Shown one piece after another: positions 1 to 11,995 of a stretch of 64,000 nucleotides of DNA. The notes under the pieces are model-generated. The model saw nothing but the letters and a program-made list of their open reading frames with translations. It made no database searches and was not told the origin of the DNA. The DNA comes from Amoeboaphelidium protococcarum (lineage: Eukaryota; Aphelidiomycota; Aphelidea), in contig JALECJ010000007.1 in the NCBI GenBank assembly GCA_023515745.1, forward strand, positions 620,001 through 684,000, given 5' to 3'. Each line of letters starts with the position of its first letter. Within the stretch, counting starts at the first letter, position 1. Position numbers and translations under genes: made by a program.

Positions 1-781
1 GCTACCTATTCTCCTTCTTCATCTTCTCAAGATTTACTCGACACTGGCTTAGCTCCTCTGCTAATTACTACTTCTCACCCTGTAAAGTCTATAGCTGATC
101 CTTACATTTACTCAACTCCAACTTCCCGTCCTGGATATCCTTATTCAATCCCTGAATCTAATACTCCTTCTCTTCAACCAGCTATTCCAGCTGCAGCACT
201 CTTCTAGTATAAACCTTAAGTCTTGACTGTGATGAACGATCGTGCAGTGAAAAGCTTTACTCACTTACTTCTGTAACAGAACTTTGAACATATTAAGCTG
301 CGTTGTCGTCTTCTGCATGAGAGCCAGTCTTTTACTGAACAATGCTAGTACGCTGTTGGCTGTTATCAGAAAGATTCTCTTTGAATGTAATCAAGTTGGG
401 AGATGTGAATAGACGCTTTCTTATTTTACCAGTGGTAGGTGGAGTAGGATCGAGGTGATCACCGTCTCCATCGCAGAGAGACTCGTTTTACTCTTGGTGA
501 AACTGATTCAACTATTGTTATGTTGGAGATGTACTCCTAGACGGTGACGACTACCAGAGCTCTAGCATTAAACCAACAGCATCTTTCACAGCAATAACTT
601 GATCCGTTTGACTAGTGCATTGTTGTACAAAATTACTCTTAACATCATCCAGCATCCATATAAACTTCAACTCTTCCTCTACTTGCTCCAGAAACTGAGG
701 TAGTTCTCCCAGCAATACAGTTTCATTGTCAGAGAGGCACTGCAGAAGATAGTCTTCAATCTCACTTCTACTGTATATCAT
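1..781 (-). CDS. Coiled-coil protein, partial (C-terminus off the window)
   Basis: About 260 residues are visible and the frame runs off the left edge without a TGA. The N-terminal ~90 residues are acidic and helix-prone, a Ser/Gln/Thr-rich linker follows, and from about residue 185 the sequence becomes a Glu/Lys/Gln/Leu heptad pattern typical of a coiled coil. Many glutamines in the coil are TAG or TAA codons, which argues that the frame is selected at the protein level. The chosen start is the first ATG of the open frame. An upstream exon ending at the CAG just before it is possible but lacks the TGTAG acceptor used elsewhere. No family was recognised; a cytoskeletal or tethering role would be a guess. 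Confidence 0.7.
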
Positions 782-1276
782 ATCACTCTGCAAGTGTTCA
801 AACTATGCCAAATTGAAAAGTCAGACTAATTACACAATATAATATTATTACAGATGTATTTGCGGCTTTACAAAGCTGTGGATTATAAGTGTACAGTACT
901 GTATGTTGGTATGACTTTTTAGTAGTAGAAACAACCAAGCACGTTTTGCATATTTCTGAAACGAAAAGCGAATCGCGCGCGCGTTGAATTTGACCAACGA
1001 CTCCATTATGGCCACGGTCGCCCAGTATAGCGTGCACTCAACTGAACAAGCAATACCTGTAATTATGTAGTTGAGTTGATGATTAAAAGAATTTTTATTT
1101 CTATAATAACCGACTAAATTGACGTTATCGTTTTGAGCAATCTGAGCCATGACTCAAACGTATTTCTTCAAAGTAAAGATAAAAAAAGGATGACAAAAAG
1201 TATGATCAAAATATTTCATAATCAAGTTTCATTTCAATTTTCAGAGAATGAATGAACAACCATTATGCGAACCTAT
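782..1276. other. Intergenic stretch, tandem minus-strand genes
   Basis: This lies between the thioredoxin stop and the start of the coiled-coil gene. It is AT-rich with a CGCGCGCG run near 975-984, a motif type seen upstream of many genes here. A TGA-free minus-strand frame starting at 1150 has no recognisable content. Confidence 0.5.
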
Positions 1277-1658
1277 TCAAGCGACGGCTTTCTAGATTGC
1301 CTTTTCCAACTTGTTGGCATCGGCTCCAATCACCTCATCAATCTTCTTGCCATTCTTGAAGATCTGGAAGGTTGGCATAGCTTGAATCTCGTACTCTGCA
1401 GAGATGTTTGGCAGAGTGTCCACATCAACCTTGATGAACGTGGCTTTTGTGTACTTCTTGCTAAACTCTTCAATCTTTGGCGAGATGAACTTGCAAGGAC
1501 CGCACTACACGCAAAATGTCAATCATAATCATCATACATTATAACTACGCAATTAAATATAAAAGACTTACCCAGGTGGCGTAGAAGTCCACAACGACAA
1601 TCTCAGCAGAGTTAATCTTTTCCTTGAATTCACTGTCAGACTTTACTTCGTAAACCAT
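1277..1658 (-). CDS. Thioredoxin
   Basis: A classical cytosolic thioredoxin of 104 residues, the usual family length. It reduces protein disulfides through the WCGPC active site, with W at residue 29 and the redox cysteines at 30 and 33. The cis-proline motif AMPTF lies in the second half. One intron (1505-1571, 67 nt, GTAAGT...GTGTAG) falls exactly between the active-site Trp and the first Cys. The chosen start gives the canonical N-terminus MVYEV. An in-frame ATG further upstream (1736) is directly followed by GTAAGC with a CACAG before the canonical start, so that part is more likely a 5' UTR intron. One glutamine near the C-terminus is TAG. It was identified by motif and full-length pattern. 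Confidence 0.95.
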
Positions 1659-2289
1659 TTCTTTGTTGGATGACTTTCTGTGGGTAGATGATGTTAATTT
1701 GCTGAAGAAAGAGACGCGCGTTTCGCTGCTTACCATTTGAAGTGAGAGAGATTGGCTAGCCGAGAGAGTTACGATTAACAGAGAGATTACGATTATATAA
1801 GCAGGACCAATGGTTATAAGTACAACGGATAAATCGATTTGAAGAAGAAGAAGAAGAGAGTGACGAGTATGAAACTAGATTTTAAGTCAAATATGTTTAT
1901 GTAATAAGCGAACTTAATTTAGACTATATGCTGACATGACGTAATCAAGAACATGAACGAAGTTTTCTATTGATTCGGTACCGTTTAATGGGTAAAACAT
2001 CAGTAAGGAGTAGTCAGTATGAAATTGATTGATGACAACTGACACTTAATAAATTCATATCTAGTAAGAAAGCCATCACCGTTGATATTAGCTCATAAGT
2101 AAAACGACTAATTTGAGCTAACAGTTGAGACGGTTTGTTTTAAACTGGCGCGCTTTGTTTCACCTTAACAACATCCCATTGTTTGATCAGTAAATTGTGA
2201 ATCTATACCATTCTTACTTATTACTATTTATTCACATCTATCTAAGCTGTTTTTAGCTTAATAAACTCTTTAATTAAGTGAATGGGAAA
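1659..2289. other. Divergent intergenic region (thioredoxin / LRR gene)
   Basis: No coding frame could be supported. It presumably holds both promoters. A GGCGCGC element sits at 2147-2153, about 140 bp before the LRR start. A (GAA)n-like purine tract lies near 1840-1856. Confidence 0.5.
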
Positions 2290-3167
2290 ATGCCATTTAA
2301 AATTATCAGCAGTTTTCATTCTGGGTAGACGCAAGTATTGTAGGTGAAGGGGAAGCGTGTTCCAAGTAAATTATCCCATAGACGCATCGAAGGTAGACGG
2401 TTGAGCTTTTGCGAGTCATCTGACCCTCAATATATTATAAATTATGCCATTGAAAGTGGCTCTTAAATCATTAACTTGAAGTAAGCGATTTTGACACCTT
2501 TGCTTAAGATTTGATTCATATGTCATGTAGTGGTTTAGAGCTGGAATAACTGCCCGACGATTTGGCCTCTCTAAATTGTCTGATATCTTACTGTCCTAAT
2601 CATTCTTTTACGCCAAATATCTAGTTGGATTTAAGTTGGAATAAACTGAACATATTGAATAGCTCATCAGTATTGTGGACCATTTCTAATTTGGTTTATC
2701 TTGACTTAAGTACGTGTTATCTGTAGTTATACTTTCTTTAAGTATTTTGATTTAGTGTAGGTAACAATGGTCTCACTTATTTGCCAGAAGAGGTTGCAAT
2801 GTTGAGTAAACTATAGACATTAGTGATAAGATGTAACGAGTTATAATATCTACCAGTTGAGATGCGGGATATGAAATCATTACAACGCGTCAACTGGTTT
2901 CCAAATCCTCTCCTGTAAGCCGAGTGTATTTTGATGACTGGCGCTCATGTTCCGTCCCTACAGGAGCTCTGCAGAAGATCAATCTTGTAATATGAAACTG
3001 TATCGCACAAAGGGAGATAGCCATCTGGGTGTAGAACATGTACCGGATGTAAATCACTATTCTGCGAGAGTCAATTGGAAAAAGTTGAAATAATGGAATT
3101 TCAAGGGCAAAGTCTTCCGTTCAAAGTACAATATTGTAAAATATCATGTTAAGCTCGAAAGTAATGA
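2290..3167 (+). CDS. Leucine-rich-repeat protein with C-terminal cysteine cluster (LRRC58-like)
   Basis: 258 residues in three exons; introns 2481-2530 (50 nt) and 2710-2760 (51 nt), both ending TGTAG. The second splice restores the LRR core LDLSNNGLTYLP, which supports the model strongly. About four LRRs occupy residues 60-170. The C-terminal ~90 residues carry CxxCxGC followed by a YCKISC motif, a probable metal-binding module resembling the tail of animal LRRC58-type proteins. A second gene in this window (15276-16487) has the same architecture. The stop lies only 21 bp from the stop of the convergent neighbour. The function is unknown; family members are often ubiquitin-ligase adaptors (established for some, not shown here). 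Confidence 0.85.
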
Positions 3168-3188
3168 ATTTGAACTAAACTCTGTTAC

Positions 3189-4058
3189 TCATACTTGTTT
3201 CAAGTCAAGTTCCTGGAACATAATGGAGCATAGGCGCCTTCCTTTGCGATTTTCGATGCGCAACTGCTCAACTTCTTGTCTCAGCTACTCCATTTCATCC
3301 ATCTAACTCTTATACTCCTCAATCTCCTTTTCAAAATCAATATCAAGCTAACCGCTGACATGATCTTTGAGTAGTTGTTCTTATTTTCGTAGAATAGCAT
3401 TCTCGCCTTGAACCTGATCCAGGTCGGTCAACGCTTTTTCAAGCTACGCTCTGATCAGAGAGATCTCTTCATCTTTCTACTCTTACAATCGAAGTAAATC
3501 TGCTGCATATTTTTCATTCACCTTATTGAGAGTATTAATGCACGTGTCTTTCTCTTTAATCGCATCCTGGCTATCTTCAATCTCATATTACAGTTTTTAG
3601 TTGCGAGCCTCAGCTATTTTTATCAACTTTTCAACGTGTTTCAACTTGGCTGATTGTTCTTGAATCGTCTGTGCCTGCGATGAAATCAAACCCTGCTGCT
3701 CAGCGCACTGTCTAGTAAGAGTGTCAACCTAAGCTTTACATTTACTCAACTAGTTTTGGCTCTACTTAAACACCGTTTGAGTGACTTCATTTTGCGATTG
3801 CAGTACAGTGTTAGCGGAAGTTACTGATTCGAGCTGCTTTTTGATATTTTACAACTCTTACGTCTTTTACTGACACAGCTAGCAAGGCTTACTCTATTTG
3901 TCAGCTTCAGCAAGTAGCATCTCCATTTTTTACTTGACAGCTTGTACGTGACTGACTTAATTGACCTCCTCGTCGTCATCATCTTCAGAAGAGTCGGAAT
4001 CCAAGAATGGGTTGCGCTACTGTTGTATAAACTTGTGGTACTCGTCGACGTGTCTCAT
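3189..4058 (-). CDS. Coiled-coil protein of unknown function
   Basis: 289 residues, single exon. The N-terminus is short and is followed by an acidic Ser/Asp/Glu patch at about residues 20-33 (a possible CK2 site). From about residue 40 almost to the end it is a continuous coiled coil rich in Gln, Glu, Lys and Leu, with a CQLC motif at about residue 60. Glutamines are encoded by a mix of TAG, TAA, CAG and CAA in the heptads, which is good evidence that the frame is translated under the altered code. No specific family was recognised; short golgin- or centrosome-type coiled-coil proteins look similar at this level. Confidence 0.8.
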
Positions 4059-4230
4059 TTTGCTATCTTTGGAATACAGTATGAAATACGCTAATGCTTA
4101 GAGAAATTGGTAAGTGTTTAATATGAAAGACGAAGATCTGGTGTGGTGATAGATGCAAAAAATAACCTCAACTATAGCGTTGCTAAGAATCTCATTCTAT
4201 TTACTAGAGTTCATTTCAATATTTCAGTTT

Positions 4231-7200
4231 TCACGTCAAATAGTCTTCAGCAGGTGCAAATACGCTTTTTAATGTGGACTTTGCTGTACCTGAAGAGTTC
4301 ATAAAATTCTTCATTGCATTACGCAATTGTACAGGCGTCGACTTCTTCTTCTGCTTCTTTCGAGGCGCAAGTTCATCTTCACTATCACTGGAATCCGATA
4401 ACCCATCTGGTAGAGAATCGTCATCCATACTTTAATCATCTTCTTCGTCAAATTCTTCGGCATCGCCAAAGTCGCTCCATTCATCCTAAGCATTGCCATC
4501 CATAATCACAGAAGCAGAACCATCAGACATCGCGTCACTGTGATCGTCAAACTCGATGGAACTATCAAAATCGTCACTGTCAACGTCTTCAAACTCTGCA
4601 GCATCGCGTTTTGAGCCAGTAGCAGCAAATATAGCCTAGTCTACTTCATCGTCATTGATACTCATATCATCTCCAAATTCAGAGCCTCCACCCTGTTGAT
4701 TAGCACGCTCTAGAATCTGCTAATCTTTACCACTAAGCTTGAAATAAGTATGATAAAACATTTCATCAGCAGGAATATTCGATGCAGCCAAGTTATCAGA
4801 ACCATCGTTCTTAGAATTAATCCATTCAGCAGAGTTGACAGGAGCCTCTTGGACACGGTTCAACGGAACAGCTTTACGAAGGATTGAAGAAGATTGAGCT
4901 TTTACACCCATTGCATTGGAACCATTTTTGCTTCCAATCTACTTTGGATTCTTAAACACGAAGCGATCCAGAAATCTGATGAGCGTAAAGTCTCTCAATG
5001 GATCTGATGGGTAATTCACATCCTGTCCGTTCAACACCATAGTTGCAAACAACCTGACAGACGGATGATGATGCACCGTGAATGGAATCAAGTCGAATAA
5101 ATCGAGCTTATCCGCATTACAGTGCTCCGGTTAACGCTACTCAGGATCATACAGTGAATCCTAAGGCTTCTTCTCAACAGACTACTCAACAGCAACCATA
5201 GGCTTCACTGTCTGAGTCTTTTCCACCTCCACTTCAACAATATTGTCATTTTCATCGCGATCTAGAAATACCTCGGCATCCTCATCATCGTCAATCTATA
5301 CAGTATGAGCCAATGAATCATTACTATCACCAATATCAGCAGTAACAGACTTAACACTACCCGAGCTGAGTTATATCAAAGTAGTTCGTAATTCCGGCTT
5401 TTACTTCAACACTTCACCAATTATAACCAACATTCCGCAAGTAAACGCCGCATCGTCAGAGAGAGGACCAGCTAGACAAATCTGCAAGCAACGCCTAATA
5501 AACGCCACACTTCTCAAAGTGTCTTGGTCACGTATCAAGGACTTGTACATAACATTGAGATAGATCGCATGATGCTTTCCACTAAGTGCATGTCGACCAT
5601 CCAATAAGCTAGCGTATAAAGCGCGAAAGTAACGAGAAACTAATTACGGCATTAGAACTGCGGCAGAGTCATCAACTTTGAGTCCACCTTTGGCTTGCAC
5701 CTGAGGATACAAAATCTATAATAGAATCTGCAATGCTTAGACAGAACTCATCATTCCAATGTCGGACTAATGAATAATGGCAAACAAATGATCGATATGT
5801 TTAGACAGCTGACTGCTCTTCAAATCAAACTGACTCTCACTTTCAGTCTGTAACTTCAACATCGCATAAGGAACAGCTCTTCTTATGCCAGTCAAAATCG
5901 CTGATATAATCTTGCACTAAATCTCAGCAGTATTCTTGTCAACCTTTTACTTTCTATACTTGCGCTTCTTTTACTTCTTTTACACCAGACCATTATCTTT
6001 CTCATTTCCCGATGCTTCCTCAGCATTAGCGCTATCATTACTAAACGCTGAAATTTCCTAAAATAAACGCATATAGATTTGCATTAAATGACGCGCACTT
6101 TTAATATCAGTTTCCTGTGACGATAGCACGACTTGAGATAGAAAGACTAGAGCATAAAAATTGGAACGGTGTCGTCTCTCATCGATTTCGTCTTTACTTC
6201 TCTTACCAGGCACCACCTCCAGATTCTTATTAGACTCTAAAAATCTCTCCACCTCTTTGATCACGATAGGCTTCATTTAAGGATGCACGTCATGAGATAT
6301 CAAGGTATTCAGGAGATGGACGATTTTACTTGTCAGTACTCGGTTGTTCACACTCAACTTATTCACCAACATAGTGAGCACCGTAGACTCTTATTCAGGA
6401 ACATTGACCAAAAGCTCATACATCATATTCAGCAACTTGTTGTAATTACCACCAGACGATATCTATTGTGATGATACATTAGAAAGACGATCAATAGCTG
6501 TGATGAAGGTGAAGTAAGAAGCCTTGATAACGTCTTCAACATATGCCAATAGTAAAACTTACTTCATCACCTTATTACCACTTAGGCACTTTTCTATGGA
6601 CGTATAATTGACGACAGACTTGCATTTAGGTGATACATAAGTCAACAGATCATCTAAATGCTAATTCTCAGTGAAAAACTTAAGCTTCCTAGTCTGCGGA
6701 CACAAAACTTCCTTGAACAATTCATGAAGAACATCAATTGACGCCTCCATTTCACGCCTCTTACCTGCACTATGTTGTCCATCATTCTTACTGAGTATTT
6801 AGTTGAATGGTGTGATCAGAGACTATAAGTACTATAGATTGTGGACTGGGGATTCTTTAATAGCCAGAGATAGAGCACCAACTTTATCGCTCAGCGTTCC
6901 CTTCTTCACCATCTAACGGAAGAAAACCGCCTCAGTTTTACTCTGCTTAAATTTCATGTTCTCATAAGCCTTAGCTTCCTGTGCTTACACAGTTTACGCG
7001 TATTCATACAAGATCTTTACTATTTTACTCTTATTAAGCACCACTTCATTCTTACCAGAGCTTTGAGGAATTCTGACGCGATTAGTATACCATTAAGTGC
7101 TTGGAGGCAATATCATATCACCAAGAGATTCTTTCCCGGCAGATTTCACCTGATGTTGATTCTATTGTACGGTTTCTAAGATTGCATCTTCAACAGAAGA

Positions 7201-7491
7201 CTCCTATTCAGACTCTTGATCATGGTCCTCGACACTATCCTCAGCATCAGTCTCCATTATATCACCAGAATCCATTCCACCCAAACCCAATTCTCCGATA
7301 AATGATTTGAGATCTTTTTGTAACTTGACATCGTTCACACCATCTTGGTCTTGATTAAGCGATATCACGCTCTCTTCATCAGACTATACACCCAATAACA
7401 ATTCCAAATCCTTTTTATCACCTCCCAGTGCCTTCACTTCCTCCTCCAACACACTGCTAGACATTTTACGCGTTTTCTGTTACTTTGACAT
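4231..7491 (-). CDS. NOC1/MAK21: Ribosome biogenesis protein Noc1/Mak21 (CEBPZ family)
   Basis: 1086 residues in one uninterrupted frame, close to yeast Mak21 and human CEBPZ (~1025-1055). With Noc2 it forms a nucleolar complex needed for early pre-60S maturation. The order is as expected: an acidic N-terminus with a QSSGKNEV-type segment, an alpha-helical CBF/Mak21 core containing HAIYLNVMYKSLIRD and the signature DLIPFTVHHHPSVRLFA, then DPLRDFTLIRFLDRFVFKNPK, and an acidic/basic C-terminal tail ending in a KKQKKKS patch. Numerous TAA/TAG codons are read as Gln. The start MSK is the first ATG in frame, and a second Met lies nine residues on. Confidence 0.95.
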
Positions 7492-7617
7492 CTTTTCTCT
7501 CTTCAACGATTTAATTTGGTCGCAGCGGCAAAGTGTGTGAAGAAGAGAGATTGAGCGCGAATAGTGAGACAGTGATCAAGTCCTTCTCTTCACAAGTCTA
7601 TTCGCTAGAAATTGGAA

Positions 7618-8145
7618 ATGGAAATGGAGATGAATGTAGAAACGTCTTGTTCGGAGGATAATTTTTCCGTAATTTAGTCACTTGTACAAGATATTGTGAA
7701 TGATGCAGTGATTAGAGCATGCGAACGTCAGTAGGATAATGAAGATATAAAATTTGAGTCGGTCTAAGTGTCAGTCGAGTAATCAGAAAAAGTCAAATCT
7801 ATTTTACAAGATCTTGTGGACGGCATAGTTGACCCTCTTACTATGAATGAAGAGGAATTATAAAATTCGCTTCCATTCAACAACGGTCTACTCCAGGTCA
7901 TTTACTGGTCTCTCGGTGCATTATCAATGTTGTGGCTCATGATGCTAATTGCTGTTTTCATTCTGTCCTTACAGGGGAGCATAGATAACGCGTTCTTTGT
8001 GATGGCTCATTGTGCCGGCGGTCTATTGCTGACGTGTTCGATCGCGGCGTCTTTGTTTTGGTTTTAGGGCCGAGTGACGCGAGAGTTCACCACCACTCAA
8101 TAATAATTATAATAGAAGGTAGACGTGAAACCAAAGTCTGAGTGA
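7618..8145 (+). CDS. Small two-pass membrane protein, unknown
   Basis: 175 residues, single exon. The N-terminal ~90 residues are acidic and soluble, with two similar segments containing LVQDIVNDAV and LQDLVDGIVDP. Two hydrophobic segments follow at about residues 98-120 and 128-148, then a short charged tail with consecutive Gln codons TAA TAA ... TAA TAG. The start is the first of three nearby ATGs. It is divergent from Noc1 (127 bp between starts) and convergent with the ER EF-hand gene (26 bp between stops). No family was recognised. The two membrane helices and the internal similarity make chance unlikely but not impossible. Confidence 0.6.
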
Positions 8146-8171
8146 AATCGTTTAGTAATGCATTTAATGTT

Positions 8172-8552
8172 TCATAGTTCATGACTTTAAATTAGTTCCC
8201 TTCTACTTAGGCGGCCATCACCATCTTGATCATCAAATTGGAGAATAGAGTCCACCAGGAACTGGATTTCTGGCAGAATGGTACCAGTATGATCGTTTGC
8301 AGTATCGTGAGCCACCGCGTAATGTTCATGCTGCGGTGCAAAAGAACTCATCAATTCATAACCATCCAAGTGACCATCAGCATTCAAGTCAAACTTTTTG
8401 AGCCATAAGTCGATATCATGTTGCTACAACTGCAGTCCCTTTGTGGAATCAAAACGACTCAGAAAAGACCAAGGGACCGCAAGCACTTGTTGATGTTGAG
8501 ACGTAAGCATTAGAGCAGCAAAGACAAAGAAGATCAGAGCGGAGCACGACAT
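8172..8552 (-). CDS. ER-lumenal two-EF-hand protein, MCFD2-like, ending SHEL
   Basis: 126 residues. The N-terminal ~22 are a clear signal peptide (hydrophobic FFVFAALML core). Two EF-hand loops are visible: FDLNADGHLDGYEL (about 62-75) and FDDQDGDGRLSRREL (about 106-120). After the second EF-hand come IQSHEL and TGA. The C-terminal SHEL resembles K/HDEL-type ER retrieval signals. Signal peptide, EF-hand pair and WLKKFD-type entry helix match MCFD2, the Ca2+-dependent cofactor of the ERGIC-53/LMAN1 cargo receptor, and its small relatives. The assignment to MCFD2 itself is tentative; a Ca2+-binding secretory-pathway protein is well supported. Confidence 0.75.
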
Positions 8553-8598
8553 AATGCACATGTAGTGGATATGATGTTATTTAATAACGACGGTTAGC

Positions 8599-9063
8599 TC
8601 AAAGAAGATGATGAATTTTTTACTCGTGTAAGCATTGGATAAAGTAAACAATGCAGTTGAGATGGAAACGCGTTACCATTGTTTCCATAGATTTGTTTTG
8701 ATCAACGTTATTGTCTCGTTTCAACATCGTTGTTGTTTGTTGGAGTTCTGAATAATCAGCTACACTTTAAACGACAGACAATCCAGAAGGCTTGATAGGA
8801 CGCAAAGGCTTATCTTTTGGCAAAGTGGCCGATTCCTTTCCAAGAGAAGTGGAAGATTCTTTTCTAGGAGGAGGGATAGGAGTTGATACTGATGCACTAT
8901 CGTTGCCGGCTTATTATGGCTATTACTACTGCTCCGGCTGTGTTGATTGTTATTGTTGTTTCAGCAGCATCACCTTTTCTGCATCCTGAACGCCCACGAC
9001 ATTCGACGACTTTCTTGACGCTGATTGTGCAACTTTATCTTTCTATTGGTAGATATCCCTCAT
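8599..9063 (-). CDS. Gln/Pro/Ser-rich protein, unknown
   Basis: 154 residues from an ATG at 9063. The centre is a poly-Gln stretch interrupted by Ser, Thr, Pro and Glu (residues ~36-55) and built from all four Gln codons TAA, TAG, CAA and CAG. That points to protein-level selection, not a nucleotide repeat. A PIPPPRKES segment follows that could bind SH3/WW domains. The C-terminal part is less convincing and the stop lies only 47 bp from the start of the downstream gene, so a missed splice near the end is possible. Upstream sequence in the same frame is AT-rich and looks non-coding. No family was recognised. Confidence 0.5.
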
Positions 9064-9566
9064 TGCGATGTGAAATCTATTTCCAATAATTCTATATTGA
9101 CTGACTCTACTGTCTTAACTATTTAATTGCGAAAATAAAAAGACTGCAGCGTAATAATGATGATAGGATTATATTACGACTTATAAATATGAACTTTACG
9201 GATTGAAATCAATTCATCTATTAATAGACTCCTCAGTGCGGTAAAGGCATTTGAGGCCTGGCCTGATTGTGCTAAATGATACATTTATATATGGTGGAAA
9301 ATCTCAGGATTTATACTCCACGTACTTTCATTAACTATACAATACTTACATATTGCTCACTACAACTAGTTTATTGAACGATACGTTTCAAAGCGACTTG
9401 ACAAAATCTTTGTTTCACACGAATACTGTAATTCTTCCCACGCCACAGAAACTGGTCTAATGCGGAACTGTATTCATCATTTCTCATTGCTTTTCGACCG
9501 ACCCACACTATCCCGCATTATCATTCTCACTTGCATAATAGCTGATAAAAAACAAAATATCACTCA
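9064..9566. other. Divergent intergenic region upstream of sestrin
   Basis: About 500 bp, AT-rich, with no supported coding frame. It presumably contains the sestrin promoter and that of the Gln-rich gene. Confidence 0.5.
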
Positions 9567-11900
9567 ATGGTACTCAGTAAAGTTAATCAAGCTTTTGGTT
9601 TGTACATGAAAACGTTACACAAGGTTGTTGATGCTGATAATGATCGCCAGTCTTGTGTCACTGAGAGACGTCGATCACTCAATCAATCGCTAGAAGAAGA
9701 TTCTTCTTCTGCCTCGTCCTGGTCGCAGCCGCTCTCTTTGTTGAGGTTGCCTGCAAAAAATCAAAACGCGGCGGAGACTCAGTTGCCACTCAGAAAATCA
9801 TCTTTTCTTCTGACAACAGCTGGAGACGACGAGAAGGAGGAAGATAATAAGAGCTCGCTATTGATGGATAACACTCGTAGTATTAACACCACCACCACCA
9901 CCATTCGCGATCCACAGACCAACAGCGATTCTAGTAAACGTCGTAAAATAATGACCTATAATAATACTGCTGCTCAGTACATTGTGCCGGTGAAAACTAA
10001 TCTATTTAATGGACTGTACATCAACGATAAGCAGTAGAGGCTTTAATCGGCGGATCGATTAATTTAGCAGATTGGCCAGTGGATCGAGTATTTGCATGAA
10101 TATGGTGTTAGACATGATGAAATGATTACTAAAGTGGCCCAACATCCACAAGATGAAATATTTGGTGGCAGTAATGGTGTATATTCTCGTAATCCGAATG
10201 CAATAGCAGATTAGGCTAATCACGGAGAGCATTAAGCGGATGACTCATAGTCGTAGACCGATTTGGAAGAGCTCGCGTCCATTCGACAAAAGCTGCGTTA
10301 TCACATTATGGTGATGTTACGGATGTCTACTAATTGTCCGTTTGCTGAAGTCAGGCAGATATTTACTCAGTATATTGCCCATCTGAGGGAATGCGGACTG
10401 ATCATACCGAAACCTGTTCACAATTCACCATCCTTCTTCATTCCGGAGTCCAAGTTGGTGCCTCTGGATGTCAATAACTCTATTCAACGCGATATTATGG
10501 AGTAGGCATTCCTCACGAATGGCCGTCTATCTAACGTGTATCGCGTCCTGGTCTACTTTCCGGATTACTTGGAGAAGTTTATGGCGTCTTTTAACTAGAT
10601 ACTTCGGCTTTAAGGTCCACTTCCTAGATCCTGGAGGAATTACATTGCTATTATGGCTGCATCTCAGCATCAATGCTAGTATTTGATTCAACTGCAGATT
10701 AATGAGTTTCTTCACAATGGAGGAGATCCGCTGTGGTTGAATGGACTGAAGAGTGCGCCACAAAAGCTTTAAGATCTGGCAGAGTTGAACACTTTAATGG
10801 CACATCAACCATGGCGTATCAAGAAGGATCACATTACTGCTCTTACTAAAGGTAATGACGCGTGGTCAAAGAGTGAATTGGTGCTGGCTATCGTGGTAAT
10901 GGCAAAGTTTCAAGGATTATCTAGCTTTGTCCTTGGCTGCGGTATTGTGCCAGACTATGATCTGTTGGGTGGTTCGATGGGGAATTTGGGAGCATCGTCA
11001 TCCTCATCATAATTAGCTGATGGATAGAATGAAGATTCTAATCCTAATATAACGAGTATAAGGAGGAATAGAATGATCAGTGGAATGAATAATAATATTG
11101 ATGATGCTCAGGATTAGAGTTAGACGGTTCAGCATACAACTCAATTGATGCAACGTCTGACGAGCAAGAGCAGCTTCGATAACGATATTGATGATAGTAA
11201 TGATAATAACAAGAATAAGGATAATACTGCCGGTGGAGAGAATATATAGCAGGATATTCCATCAGAAAAGCGGGCGGAAGTATTCGCTAATCTTGAGGAG
11301 TAGGATACATTCACCATGGATATGAGTGCCAAGTAAAGCCCTGTGGTGGATGGTGAAGACGCACTGAATGCCATCCTTCTCTAAGAGGATTATGAGCGTT
11401 TCCTAGGTGATAAGGAATTAAAGCATGTTGATTTCGATGTCAAGTCCTCAGAGTACTCCATATTCCGTCTTTAGGATTATAATTGGGAAGAGCATGGTGT
11501 CAGTCTGATTACTAAATACTTGCCCGAGTTGGGTGATATGCTTGATGCTGAGTTCAATGCTATCCTGAATCTGACTGATTATTCACTGAATAACTCTCGC
11601 GATGAGTTGGAGAATGTGGATACTTGGCCGTTTAGATAAGCGGTATGGTATTATGTGCTGCGACTTGGTGGAATGTGTCACGACGACTTTAATTATCATC
11701 AGGTGAACATTTACTTGAACAAACGCATCAAGTAGTACATCAAGAAGGTGGCATGTTATCCGGAAAGTATCGTACCCTCAGACTTTCACAAAATGGGCTT
11801 CTCCTTTCGCTACGATGAGAAAGTGCACATCAATCTGTTGGCCTCAGAGGCGCGTCAATGCTGCAATCTTCTCTATGCCTTGATTAAGATGGAAAAATGA
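9567..11900 (+). CDS. SESN: Sestrin
   Basis: 777 residues in one exon, longer than animal sestrins (~480-550) because of a low-complexity N-terminus (~1-230) and a Ser/Asn/Asp-rich inter-domain linker (~475-600). The N-terminal helical domain includes [18 protein letters not shown], aligning with the peroxidase-like helix and conserved HQC cysteine of animal sestrins, then [21 protein letters not shown] and [13 protein letters not shown]. The C-terminal domain has [17 protein letters not shown] and [13 protein letters not shown], the region that in human SESN2 binds leucine and GATOR2. Sestrins restrain TORC1 and act in stress responses. Several Gln positions are TAG or TAA (for example in HQCQYL). 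Homology spans both domains. Confidence 0.93.
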
Positions 11901-11995
11901 TTAGTTCCCCAGGTATTCGATTTTTTAGCAGAATGCAAATATAATGAAACAATAAATATTTTTAAATCATTTTATTATTATATTCGCATTTTCAT

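Noticed and set aside
1-384. Plus-strand TGA-free frame rich in Ser/Pro/Tyr
   Set aside because: The minus strand here encodes an obvious coiled coil continuous with the frame from 781; the plus frame is its antisense shadow.
848-1150. A ~100-codon minus-strand frame between thioredoxin and the coiled-coil gene
   Set aside because: No homology, and joining it to the downstream frame by any GT-AG intron produces a TGA. It covers the likely promoter.
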